This document shows, one piece after another, positions 1 to 6,297 of a DNA stretch of 12,772 bases. How positions within the stretch are numbered: position 1 is the first letter of the stretch; every line of letters starts with the position of its first letter. Position numbers and translations under genes: made by a program. The stretch comes from Clostridiales bacterium DTU092 (GTDB lineage Bacteria; Bacillota; Clostridia; Caldicoprobacterales; Caldicoprobacteraceae): contig LFTM01000181.1 of assembly GCA_001513505.1 (NCBI GenBank), forward strand, positions 1-12,772, in the 5' to 3' direction. Below the pieces are notes generated by a model, which saw only the letters and a program-made list of their open reading frames with translations, was not told the origin of the DNA and searched no databases.

Positions 1-203
1 AAACCTACCTCATCCATGTGGGCACACAGCATAATCTTTTTACTGCTGTTTTTCCCCTTTTTATAGGCGATAAGATTACCTATTCTATCCGTGTATACAT
101 CATCAACAAATGGAGATATTTCCTTTTCTATCAACCGACGAACCCGACCTTCATCCCCCGATACACCACCTATTTCGGTTAATTGTTTCAGTAACTCAGC
201 CAT
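1..203 (-). CDS. M42 family metallo-aminopeptidase, N-terminal part (cut by window edge)
   Basis: The minus frame starts at ATG 201-203, with an AAGGAGG ribosome binding site about 10 bases upstream, and stays open to the window edge (67 full codons). The visible protein begins MAELLKQLTEIGGVSGDEGR, which is the usual opening of M42 (FrvX/YsdC/PepA-like) peptidases, and reaches the first metal-ligand motif CAHMDEVG near residues 60-67. The family consists of cytosolic dinuclear-metal exopeptidases forming large tetrahedral dodecamers that trim short peptides. Its start overlaps the end of the neighbouring M42 gene by 16 bases, so the two are probably co-transcribed and translationally coupled. 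The other metal ligands and the catalytic Glu lie outside the window, so activity cannot be judged. Family assignment is firm; substrate is unknown. Confidence 0.88.
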   Translation of the reverse strand, partial: MAELLKQLTEIGGVSGDEGRVRRLIEKEISPFVDDVYTDRIGNLIAYKKGKNSSKKIMLCAHMDEVG

Positions 204-1249
204 TGGTTCCAATCCTCCTTCAACGATGCAATAAAACGTGCCAGCAATCTGGCGGCCTGCTTAACATTATCCAGATTTAAGGTTTCCACGGTGGTATGCA
301 TATATCTCAGGGGAAGTCCAATGAGGACAGTGGGGACACCCCACCGGGATATTTGGATAGCACGGGCATCGGTACCCGTAGGTCCGGGCTCAACTTCAAT
401 CATATGAGCAATCCCGTATTCTTTAGCAGTATCTATAAGTTTTTGAGTCAAACACAGGTGCATGTTTGGACCAACAGAAATAACCGGGCCTTTGTTCATT
501 GCAAATGTCTCGTCCCTCGGCGCATCAGGCATGTCTCCGTGGGTAACATCAATTGCAACCCCTATATCCGGAGTGAGCTGATATGTACTGATAACGGCTC
601 CTCGTACCCCTACCTCTTCCTGGACAGTGGCTACAAAATATACATCGGCGCAAAAGCGCAGTTCATCAAGCTCTTTCATAGTTTCAAGGAGTACAGCCAC
701 CCCTGCCCGGTCGTCAAGGGATTTAGCAGAAATCATCCCGCCTTTTAACTCAACCAAAGGACTTACAAAAGTGATTGTATCGCCAACATTCACCTGCTCT
801 CTCACCCGATCTGCAGGCAAACCCACATCAATTGTCATATCCTCCATCTTTACAGCCTTTCTTGTATCCCTTACCTGCTGCAGATGAGGCGGTTTGGCTC
901 CGATAACTCCAAACAGCTTTTCTTTTCCGTGTATTTCTACCTCCTGACCCAGAAGGATGCGGGGATCCACTCCTCCTATATTGGTAAACTTGATGAAACC
1001 TTTTTCATCAATATCGGTTACCATTAACCCTATCTCATCCATGTGGGCAGCAATCATCACTTTTGGCATGTTTTCACTGTGTCCATCGGTCTTTCGACCG
1101 TATACGTTGAAGAAGTTGTCAGTTCTGACTTCCTGACAGTAGGGTTTAAAAGCTTCGGATATAAGCCGTGCAATCTCTTCTTCGTATCCCGATACTCCCG
1201 GCACAGCAACAAGCCTGGCTATAAAATCCTTTGTATCCATATATCGCAT
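188..1249 (-). CDS. M42 family metallo-aminopeptidase (FrvX/YsdC-like)
   Basis: This is a full-length M42 peptidase of about 353 residues, the normal family size. All expected active-site elements are visible (numbered from the upstream GTG at 1252): AAHMDEIG with metal ligands His70 and Asp72, SLDDRAG with bridging Asp180, QEEVG with catalytic Glu212 and ligand Glu213, Asp235 in AIDVTHGD, and His319 in LRYMHTTVE. It should be a cytosolic Zn/Co-dependent exopeptidase acting on short peptides. I prefer the ATG at 1249 because AAAGG lies 6 bases upstream; GTG 1252 is too close to it and ATG 1240 rather far. It is followed by a second M42 gene with a 16-base overlap and preceded, after 81 bases, by the Mur ligase-like gene. 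Older annotations often call such proteins endoglucanase or cellulase M, which I reject. Specificity cannot be read from the sequence. Confidence 0.93.
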   Translation of the reverse strand: MRYMDTKDFIARLVAVPGVSGYEEEIARLISEAFKPYCQEVRTDNFFNVYGRKTDGHSENMPKVMIAAHMDEIGLMVTDIDEKGFIKFTNIGGVDPRILLGQEVEIHGKEKLFGVIGAKPPHLQQVRDTRKAVKMEDMTIDVGLPADRVREQVNVGDTITFVSPLVELKGGMISAKSLDDRAGVAVLLETMKELDELRFCADVYFVATVQEEVGVRGAVISTYQLTPDIGVAIDVTHGDMPDAPRDETFAMNKGPVISVGPNMHLCLTQKLIDTAKEYGIAHMIEVEPGPTGTDARAIQISRWGVPTVLIGLPLRYMHTTVETLNLDNVKQAARLLARFIASLKEDWNQWLSY

Positions 1250-1330
1250 CACATACCTTTCACAGATATAGTTGCCCTTAACTTATCATCTGTCCGTTAT
1301 TTTTAAAGCAAGAAGTACAAAAGGCAGAAA

Positions 1331-2704
1331 TTACGTCGCTGACGTGCTCTTGTATAACACGAGTATGTCGTCTCCTTCATCTGCAGTATCAACTGCTTTT
1401 TGAATAGCTTTGTAGCAGTCCATTTCGTGGCTTATCACTATGTCGTCCATATGTTGGGCGATACCAAAAGCGGCATTCATTGAATTTTGTGAAGCATGAT
1501 CCGGGACTATAACGCAGCACTCACTGTTATTGCCAATAGTTTGTCCAATTGCTTTGTAATCTGAATCATCGATTTGTGTCCCGATGGATAACAGAGTGAT
1601 TGTTTTACCAGTATCCTGACTCTTTAAATCCTGATATACATTTTCAATCTCATTAATATCGGCCATGTTGTGTACATATATTCTTACGCTCTTGTTGCTT
1701 TTGCTATCCTGGTCTTCGGATAAAGGGTTTTCAAAATTCATGAGTCCCTGTTGTATATACGTAAGATCCATGCCCTTACTCAAGCCCCACGCAACAACGG
1801 CTAAAGCGTTATATACATTATGGATCCCGGGTACTCTGAGCTTTATATTACATTCACCTTTTGGAGTTATAACAATAAACTCGCTACCCCCGGGTGTAAG
1901 CTTTATATCCCTGGCATTTACATAACATGGGCGACAGATCCCATACCCTATCAGACTGTCCCTCTTTAGCCTGTCAGCATAATAGTCGTCTACATTAACA
2001 ATTATTGGCGAATTTACACCTTTTAAATGATCGATTAAAGCCCTACGGATCTCCACGTAATGGTAATCGGCTTTCTGGTTTTGAAAGTAAGTATAAAGAT
2101 CTGTATAGATAAGACTGTCAAACCATACATGTCTTAGCAGCTCTTTGACTATGGCCGTATAGGAACATTCAATAATCCCTATACCTATACCCTTATACAA
2201 AGCCTGATGAAGCAGGGCATTTAATGTAAAAGGATGAATGGCATTTTCATGTATGGTACATATTTCGTCTCCTATTTGACAATAAGAAGCACCTATAACT
2301 ACTCCCGGTTCCTTTGAGGCATCCAGTATTGATTTTATCATCCAGCCAATGGTAGTTTTACCATGTGATCCTGTAATCCCGACCAATTCCATGCTTTGGG
2401 ACGGATTCCGATAGAAGTTTCTTGCCACGGCCGATATAAACCGGTCAACATGATATGTTTTAATAAATGTCACATCGTAGGGAAGAACATCCTGGTCCTG
2501 CCCAATACATACAGCTACAGCCCCCTGTTCTACGGCAAGCTGGACAGCCTGCTCATAAGGAAGCTTGCTTATCTCAGGACTGTATATGAATAAATAGCCA
2601 TGCTCCACCTCATGTGGATCAACGGCTATTCCATTCACCTCAATCTTTCTGAAGCCAATCATCTCATAAACCGGCGTGCTGACCAACAATTCCCTTAAAA
2701 GCAT
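1331..2704 (-). CDS. Divergent Mur ligase (MurE-like) family protein of unknown substrate
   Basis: The protein (about 457 residues) has the three-part order of MurE. An N-terminal domain is followed by an ATP-binding central domain with P-loop GITGSHGKTT (residues 109-118), a likely Mg-binding Glu179 in IECS, NVDD at 237-240 and PGIHNVYNALA at 292-302, then a C-terminal ligase domain starting near IYVHNMADINEIENVY. MurE adds the third amino acid to UDP-MurNAc-dipeptide. Here several MurE hallmarks are missing. The N-terminal DSR is DPH, the DHLDYH segment reads NQKADYH, Arg stands where the carbamylated Lys is expected (220-221), and no DNPR or GxGGxRD motif is present. I therefore infer an ATP-dependent amide ligase on another substrate, or a non-catalytic paralogue. 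ATG 2704 is preferred over 2725 because AGAAGGTGA lies 7 bases before it. A TATAAT box upstream suggests its own promoter. Confidence 0.8.
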   Translation of the reverse strand: MLLRELLVSTPVYEMIGFRKIEVNGIAVDPHEVEHGYLFIYSPEISKLPYEQAVQLAVEQGAVAVCIGQDQDVLPYDVTFIKTYHVDRFISAVARNFYRNPSQSMELVGITGSHGKTTIGWMIKSILDASKEPGVVIGASYCQIGDEICTIHENAIHPFTLNALLHQALYKGIGIGIIECSYTAIVKELLRHVWFDSLIYTDLYTYFQNQKADYHYVEIRRALIDHLKGVNSPIIVNVDDYYADRLKRDSLIGYGICRPCYVNARDIKLTPGGSEFIVITPKGECNIKLRVPGIHNVYNALAVVAWGLSKGMDLTYIQQGLMNFENPLSEDQDSKSNKSVRIYVHNMADINEIENVYQDLKSQDTGKTITLLSIGTQIDDSDYKAIGQTIGNNSECCVIVPDHASQNSMNAAFGIAQHMDDIVISHEMDCYKAIQKAVDTADEGDDILVLYKSTSAT

Positions 2705-2744
2705 AAAGTTTTCACCTTCTATCATATATACTGCTGACGCATTT

Positions 2745-2773
2745 ATTATAACACAGTTTAGTATTAATGACTA
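2745..2773 (-). promoter_or_regulatory. Candidate sigma-A promoter of the Mur ligase-like gene
   Basis: A perfect TATAAT (plus-strand 2745-2750) is preceded by TGT, giving an extended -10. The -35 position, 17 bases upstream, holds only a weak TAGTCA (2768-2773). The predicted transcript would start near 2738, leaving a leader of about 35 bases. This is a motif match only. Confidence 0.5.
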
Positions 2774-2820
2774 CGAACTTAATTTGTTCCACTGCTACGT
2801 CTGTCATTGGCGTTAGTATT

Positions 2821-3480
2821 CTAATCATCATCTTTGCTGGTCATAATACCATCAAGGGTATCCAGCTCTGCCAACAGACTTTGGTATGTCAAATTATGAG
2901 GCAACCGGACATAGAATTTTGCCTGAATCCACTGTTCGTCGCTGGGCTGAATTTTAATATCTCGGATATTAACCTTCAGTTTCCCCAGATGTTCAGTTAC
3001 TTTAGCAATTTGGCCCGGGGTATTGCTGATATCCAATTCAATTACTACCGTTCCGGCATTCCTTCTGAACAAAGCTTCTATTCTCTTCAGCAATATCAAA
3101 GCTACATACACCAGCAGGGCAGCAAATATGGATATCTGGTATAAGCCGGCTCCAACTGCCAATCCAATGCATGCAACCACCCACAGACTGGCAGCTGTAG
3201 TTAATCCGCGGACCCGTGCATCGTCTTTGAGTATCGTACCTGCTCCCAGAAATCCAATGCCACTTATTACCTGGGCTCCCAGCCTGGCAGGATCAAGATT
3301 TACCAAATTATGGTACGTTTTGAATATATATTGAGAGGTTATCATCACCAGTGCTGAACCCATACATACCAGTGTATGGGTGCGAAATCCGGCGGGTCTG
3401 TTGGTTATTTCCCTTTCAAGGCCAACGAGACCGCCAAGAGCCATTGCCAGCACCAGCTTTAACCCATCCTCCAAAACCAT
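2821..3480 (-). CDS. MgtC/SapB family inner-membrane protein with C-terminal ACT-like domain
   Basis: This is a membrane protein of about 219 residues. The N-terminal two-thirds holds hydrophobic segments and the MgtC signature: GGLVGLEREI, then RPAGFRTHTLVCMGSAL, then QVISGIGFLGAGTI followed by VRGLTTAASLWVVA. The soluble tail from about residue 120 (VVIELDISNTPGQIAKVTEHL) resembles an ACT-type regulatory domain, as in longer MgtC homologues. MgtC proteins are linked to magnesium limitation and membrane energetics; their biochemical activity differs between species and is not predictable here. I choose ATG 3480 because GGAGGG lies 5 bases upstream; the upstream TTG at 3495 would overlap that site. 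The alpha/beta hydrolase gene ends 33 bases upstream, so the two probably share a transcript. No Mg riboswitch-like leader is recognisable in that short gap. Confidence 0.9.
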   Translation of the reverse strand: MVLEDGLKLVLAMALGGLVGLEREITNRPAGFRTHTLVCMGSALVMITSQYIFKTYHNLVNLDPARLGAQVISGIGFLGAGTILKDDARVRGLTTAASLWVVACIGLAVGAGLYQISIFAALLVYVALILLKRIEALFRRNAGTVVIELDISNTPGQIAKVTEHLGKLKVNIRDIKIQPSDEQWIQAKFYVRLPHNLTYQSLLAELDTLDGIMTSKDDD

Positions 3481-3513
3481 GATATCCCTCCGCAATTAAT
3501 TTATAAGCTCTTT

Positions 3514-4281
3514 TCAACTTTTCAAAAACTCTACAGTTTTTTCAATTACCTCCTGCTCCCACTCAAATTTATTGAATGTGTGATCGGCACCTTCCAAAAC
3601 GTGCAGCTTCGCTTTGTCCCCGTAAATCTCCAGATATCTGTGTGATGTTTCCAACGGAACAGCTTCATCTTTATCCCCATGCAGAATTAACACCCGTTTA
3701 TCATAAGAAGAGGCAATTTTAAATATATCCAGCGAGGTTACATCCTCAACAAAAGCCTTACCTACAAGGTTTCCGCCGTGGTCATAATATTCCATTTTGC
3801 TGATATTGACTCCTGCCGCCTCCATTTCACGGATGGAGTTCTGAATCAATTCTCCCATATTACCTGCGGGTGCCCACAGACATAGAGCAGCGATATCCTC
3901 GGAATGAAGCCCGGCAAGCATGCTGGCAACAGCCCCGCCCATGCTGAGACCGACTGCATATATTTTGTCCTGATCCACAAAGTCCAAAGATTTGGCATAT
4001 TCCAGAATTGCCTCGGCATCTTTCAGCTCTCCCGATAGTGTCATATCCTTAAATTCGCCATCGCTCTCTCCGCTGCCCAGAAAGTCAAACCTCAGGCTTG
4101 CAATACCCGCCTTCTCCAACATTCTGGATAATTTTACAAATATAAAGTGGGGTTCCATTTTATTACCGGTAAAACCATGGAAAATTAACGCCATAGGAAC
4201 TTTTCCGGTGAACCCATCCGGTGTATGTAACATCCCTCTTAATACCATACCGTTTCTTTGAATTTCCACTGCCTTCTGCAT
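3514..4281 (-). CDS. Alpha/beta hydrolase, cinnamoyl/feruloyl esterase-like
   Basis: This 255-residue protein is a single-domain alpha/beta hydrolase without a signal peptide, so probably cytosolic. Visible elements are the oxyanion loop HGFTG (35-39), FDFLGSGESDG (65-75), the nucleophile elbow GLSMGG with Ser113, Asp205 in HGDKDEAVP, and His234 in GADHTF. The layout and the RFDFxGxGxSDG segment resemble Est1E-type and Lactobacillus cinnamoyl esterases, which cut hydroxycinnamate esters of plant origin; many relatives have other ester substrates, so substrate is inference. The start ATG has a good GGGAGAGG site 5 bases upstream. It is first in a likely operon with the MgtC-like gene. A 7-base inverted repeat lies about 30-60 bases upstream and could be an operator. 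Confidence 0.88.
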   Translation of the reverse strand: MQKAVEIQRNGMVLRGMLHTPDGFTGKVPMALIFHGFTGNKMEPHFIFVKLSRMLEKAGIASLRFDFLGSGESDGEFKDMTLSGELKDAEAILEYAKSLDFVDQDKIYAVGLSMGGAVASMLAGLHSEDIAALCLWAPAGNMGELIQNSIREMEAAGVNISKMEYYDHGGNLVGKAFVEDVTSLDIFKIASSYDKRVLILHGDKDEAVPLETSHRYLEIYGDKAKLHVLEGADHTFNKFEWEQEVIEKTVEFLKS

Positions 4282-4311
4282 AGTACACCTCTCCCTTTTA
4301 TTCTTTTTTAC

Positions 4312-4342
4312 ATAGTATTTTGTACCAGTTTTAGTATACTAT
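4312..4342. promoter_or_regulatory. Inverted repeat upstream of the alpha/beta hydrolase, possible operator
   Basis: ATAGTAT (4312-4318) and its perfect reverse complement ATACTAT (4336-4342) are separated by 17 bases. The right arm lies within the 10-base palindrome TAGTATACTA. The position, just upstream of the hydrolase ribosome binding site, suits an operator, but in AT-rich DNA this could be chance. Confidence 0.25.
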
Positions 4343-4499
4343 TTTTTTTTACTAATTACTATATATTTTATAAAAGCATTATAAATTCCTATAGTTGCTT
4401 GAAAAGAAGCATCTTAAGCCATAAATGAAATGATGTGAAAACAAATGAAGTGGCAGGTTGAAGGAATGGAAGCAATAATTTATAAAACCGGTTATGTAT

Positions 4500-4524
4500 A
4501 AGTAGGGCGTAGAAAGCCCTACTT
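4500..4524. terminator. Hairpin terminator after the spore lipoprotein gene, stronger in plus direction
   Basis: AAGTAGGGC (4500-4508) pairs perfectly with GCCCTACTT (4516-4524) around a 7-base loop. On the minus strand it starts 5 bases after the lipoprotein stop codon and has only a poor T run (TATACAT). On the plus strand it is followed by TTATTTATTT, a better tract. It probably works for the lipoprotein gene and may also stop transcripts running rightwards out of the 4282-4500 gap. Confidence 0.7.
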
Positions 4525-4528
4525 TTAT

Positions 4529-5068
4529 TTATTTCGGCTGTATTCTGTTGAGCAGTTCGTTAATCTCTTCCGCAAAACCTGATATAGGCTTACCTTTGCC
4601 GATGTCTCTGAAAATATCCCTGATACGGTTTACCACATCAGGATCCGCGGTAACAGCCACCCGATCAATTCTGGGATCTGTTTTTTTCACAACCTGATCT
4701 ATCTTTTTCTTGATAGCATCAGTCATTTTTCCCTTATATTGATCGCTAAATTGTACACCTATCATCGCAGTATTACCGGTGATAACACAGGTGGCCGACT
4801 CAACTTCATTAAGATCGGCTACCTTATTGGCAATTTTAGCAGCCCTATCAGTATACTGTCTATTGTCTACCCTTGTAGGCGTAACATCCGGAGCAGGTGG
4901 TGTTGTGGGTGTCCTTGGGACAGTCTGTCTGGTTGTACGCGGTACATTCGTGTCATTCCGCCGTCCCTGTTGCTGCTCCTGCCTGGGTGTCTGCATTTGG
5001 GTACAGGCAGCAATAGTTGTTAAAATCAAAAATAAACAGACAAACAAAACAAGGGACTTTTTAGTCAT
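4529..5068 (-). CDS. YhcN/YlaJ-family sporulation lipoprotein
   Basis: This protein of about 179 residues has a lipoprotein signal: a Lys-rich start, a hydrophobic stretch LVLFVCLFLILTT, and the lipobox IAAC with the lipidated Cys at about residue 22. A low-complexity linker rich in Gln, Arg, Thr and Pro follows to about residue 70. The C-terminal domain then has the pattern of the YhcN/YlaJ family: AAKIANKVADLNEVESATCVITGNTAMIGV (shown here only as landmarks ADLNEVE and GNTAMIGV). YhcN in Bacillus is a forespore-made lipoprotein of the spore inner membrane with a role in germination or outgrowth. ATG 5068 sits 8 bases after AGGAGG; the alternative ATG 5074 is only 2 bases away from it. A sigma-G-like promoter and a hairpin terminator suggest a single-gene unit. 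Confidence 0.87.
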   Translation of the reverse strand: MTKKSLVLFVCLFLILTTIAACTQMQTPRQEQQQGRRNDTNVPRTTRQTVPRTPTTPPAPDVTPTRVDNRQYTDRAAKIANKVADLNEVESATCVITGNTAMIGVQFSDQYKGKMTDAIKKKIDQVVKKTDPRIDRVAVTADPDVVNRIRDIFRDIGKGKPISGFAEEINELLNRIQPK

Positions 5069-5125
5069 TTTCATCGCCTCCTTGTATTTAGTTTGTCTGT
5101 TGAGCTGCTTTTTATTAAATGAAAT

Positions 5126-5156
5126 ATAATGCAGGTATAGATAAAGCTGTTATGCA
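5126..5156 (-). promoter_or_regulatory. Candidate sigma-G-like (forespore) promoter of the lipoprotein gene
   Basis: On the minus strand GCATA (plus 5152-5156) and CATTATA (plus 5126-5132) match the published sigma-G boxes GHATR and CATNHTA. The spacer is 19 bases, one or two longer than usual. The start site would be near 5119, about 50 bases before the gene. An 8-base inverted repeat (5127-5134 with 5154-5161) overlaps the same bases. Forespore expression would suit a YhcN-type protein. Confidence 0.35.
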
Positions 5157-5196
5157 TTATTATTTGTTTTATTTCTAAAATTATATTTGGAAATTT

Positions 5197-6222
5197 TTAT
5201 TTTTTTATAAGTTTCTTAAGGTTTTCACAGTAGGGAGGATAAACAACTCCCAGTTCCGTAATTATAGCGGTCACATAGATATGCGGTGTTACATCAAAAG
5301 CCGGATTGGCCACCTTAACCCCATAAGGTGCAACCCGGATTCCCCCTATATGAGTAACTTCCCGCTCATCCCTCTCTTCTATGGGAATGTGTTGGCCGCT
5401 TTCCAGCGAAAGATCCAATGTGGAGACGGGAGCTGCTACATAAAAGGGAATATCGTTTTCTTTAGCCAGAACGGCCAGGCTGTATGTCCCGATTTTATTG
5501 GCCACATCACCGTTGGCGGCAATTCTGTCGGCTCCAACTATTACGGCTGTTATAGTACCATTTTTCATAAAGTAACCAGCCATGTTGTCGGTGATCAGGG
5601 TTACGGGAATACCATCCTCCATCAATTCCCATGCAGTCAGCCTTGCACCCTGAAGATAAGGCCTTGTCTCATCAGCAAATACCGATATATTCTTGCCTGC
5701 TTCATGAGCAGCCCTTATCACTCCCAAAGCCGTTCCATAACCAACGGTGGCCAGTGCACCTGCGTTACAGTGGGTAAGTATAACATCCCCGTCCTTTATA
5801 AGCTCCTGCCCCCAGCGGCCTATTCTGCGATTTATTTCTATATCCTCCTGTGCCATATTGTTTGCCTCATTAAGCATCATGTCCTTTATATCGTCAACCG
5901 GCTTATCTTTATTGTCCCGGACCACTTTAAGCATACGCTGTATTGCCCAGAACAGGTTGACGGCTGTAGGACGGGTTTTCCTAAGTGTTTCAGCTGCCGC
6001 TTCAATGTGGTTTATAAAACCTTCGATGTCATCGCTTTTATACTCAGCAGCACCAAGCACCAGGCCATAGGCTGCCGATACACCAATAGCGGGAGCACCA
6101 CGGACTATCATATCCTTTATGGCCTGTGCCACATCATTACAGGTATAACACCGGATATATTTTTTTTCATGAGGGAGCACCGTTTGATCAATGAGGCAAA
6201 GCACATTATCTTTCCATTCCAA
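5197..6222 (-). CDS. mtnA: S-methyl-5-thioribose-1-phosphate isomerase
   Basis: MtnA converts methylthioribose-1-phosphate to methylthioribulose-1-phosphate in methionine salvage. The 341-residue frame has the family signatures: VRGAPAIG, THCNAGALATVGYGTALGV with catalytic Cys152, DETRPYLQGARLTAWEL, and VGADRIAANGDVANKIGT with catalytic Asp232. It ends normally at PPYCENLKKLIKK. The start is a problem. The only standard in-frame start is TTG 6222, but the GGGAGG site lies 17 bases before it, and homology seems to continue upstream (codons for LKIKT before LEWKDN). An ATC at 6229-6231 has ideal spacing of 8. It follows mtnP by about 70 bases, in a likely operon. eIF2B-alpha-type homologues share the fold, but the Cys/Asp pair and mtnP context support MtnA. 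Confidence 0.95.
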   Translation of the reverse strand: MEWKDNVLCLIDQTVLPHEKKYIRCYTCNDVAQAIKDMIVRGAPAIGVSAAYGLVLGAAEYKSDDIEGFINHIEAAAETLRKTRPTAVNLFWAIQRMLKVVRDNKDKPVDDIKDMMLNEANNMAQEDIEINRRIGRWGQELIKDGDVILTHCNAGALATVGYGTALGVIRAAHEAGKNISVFADETRPYLQGARLTAWELMEDGIPVTLITDNMAGYFMKNGTITAVIVGADRIAANGDVANKIGTYSLAVLAKENDIPFYVAAPVSTLDLSLESGQHIPIEERDEREVTHIGGIRVAPYGVKVANPAFDVTPHIYVTAIITELGVVYPPYCENLKKLIKK

Positions 6223-6297
6223 TGTTTTGATTTTTAATCCCTCCCAATACTACTGCTGCTGACGCTAATCGTTTCTGCCTTTAATTAATCCATATTT

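Noticed and set aside
188..1249. Cellulase/endoglucanase function for the M42 proteins
   Set aside because: The complete set of dinuclear metal ligands and the QEEVG catalytic Glu mark an aminopeptidase; the cellulase label is an old annotation carry-over.
2731..2740. The 10-base word CTGCTGACGC found upstream of the Mur ligase gene and again upstream of mtnA (6254-6263)
   Set aside because: Only two intergenic copies of a short word, at different distances from the genes and without symmetry; chance is a sufficient explanation.
5281..6237. A 318-codon open frame on the plus strand opposite mtnA
   Set aside because: It lies entirely antisense to a well-supported enzyme, its translation is rich in Cys, Tyr and Ser without any domain, and no ribosome binding site is apparent. 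It is a by-product of mtnA codon use.
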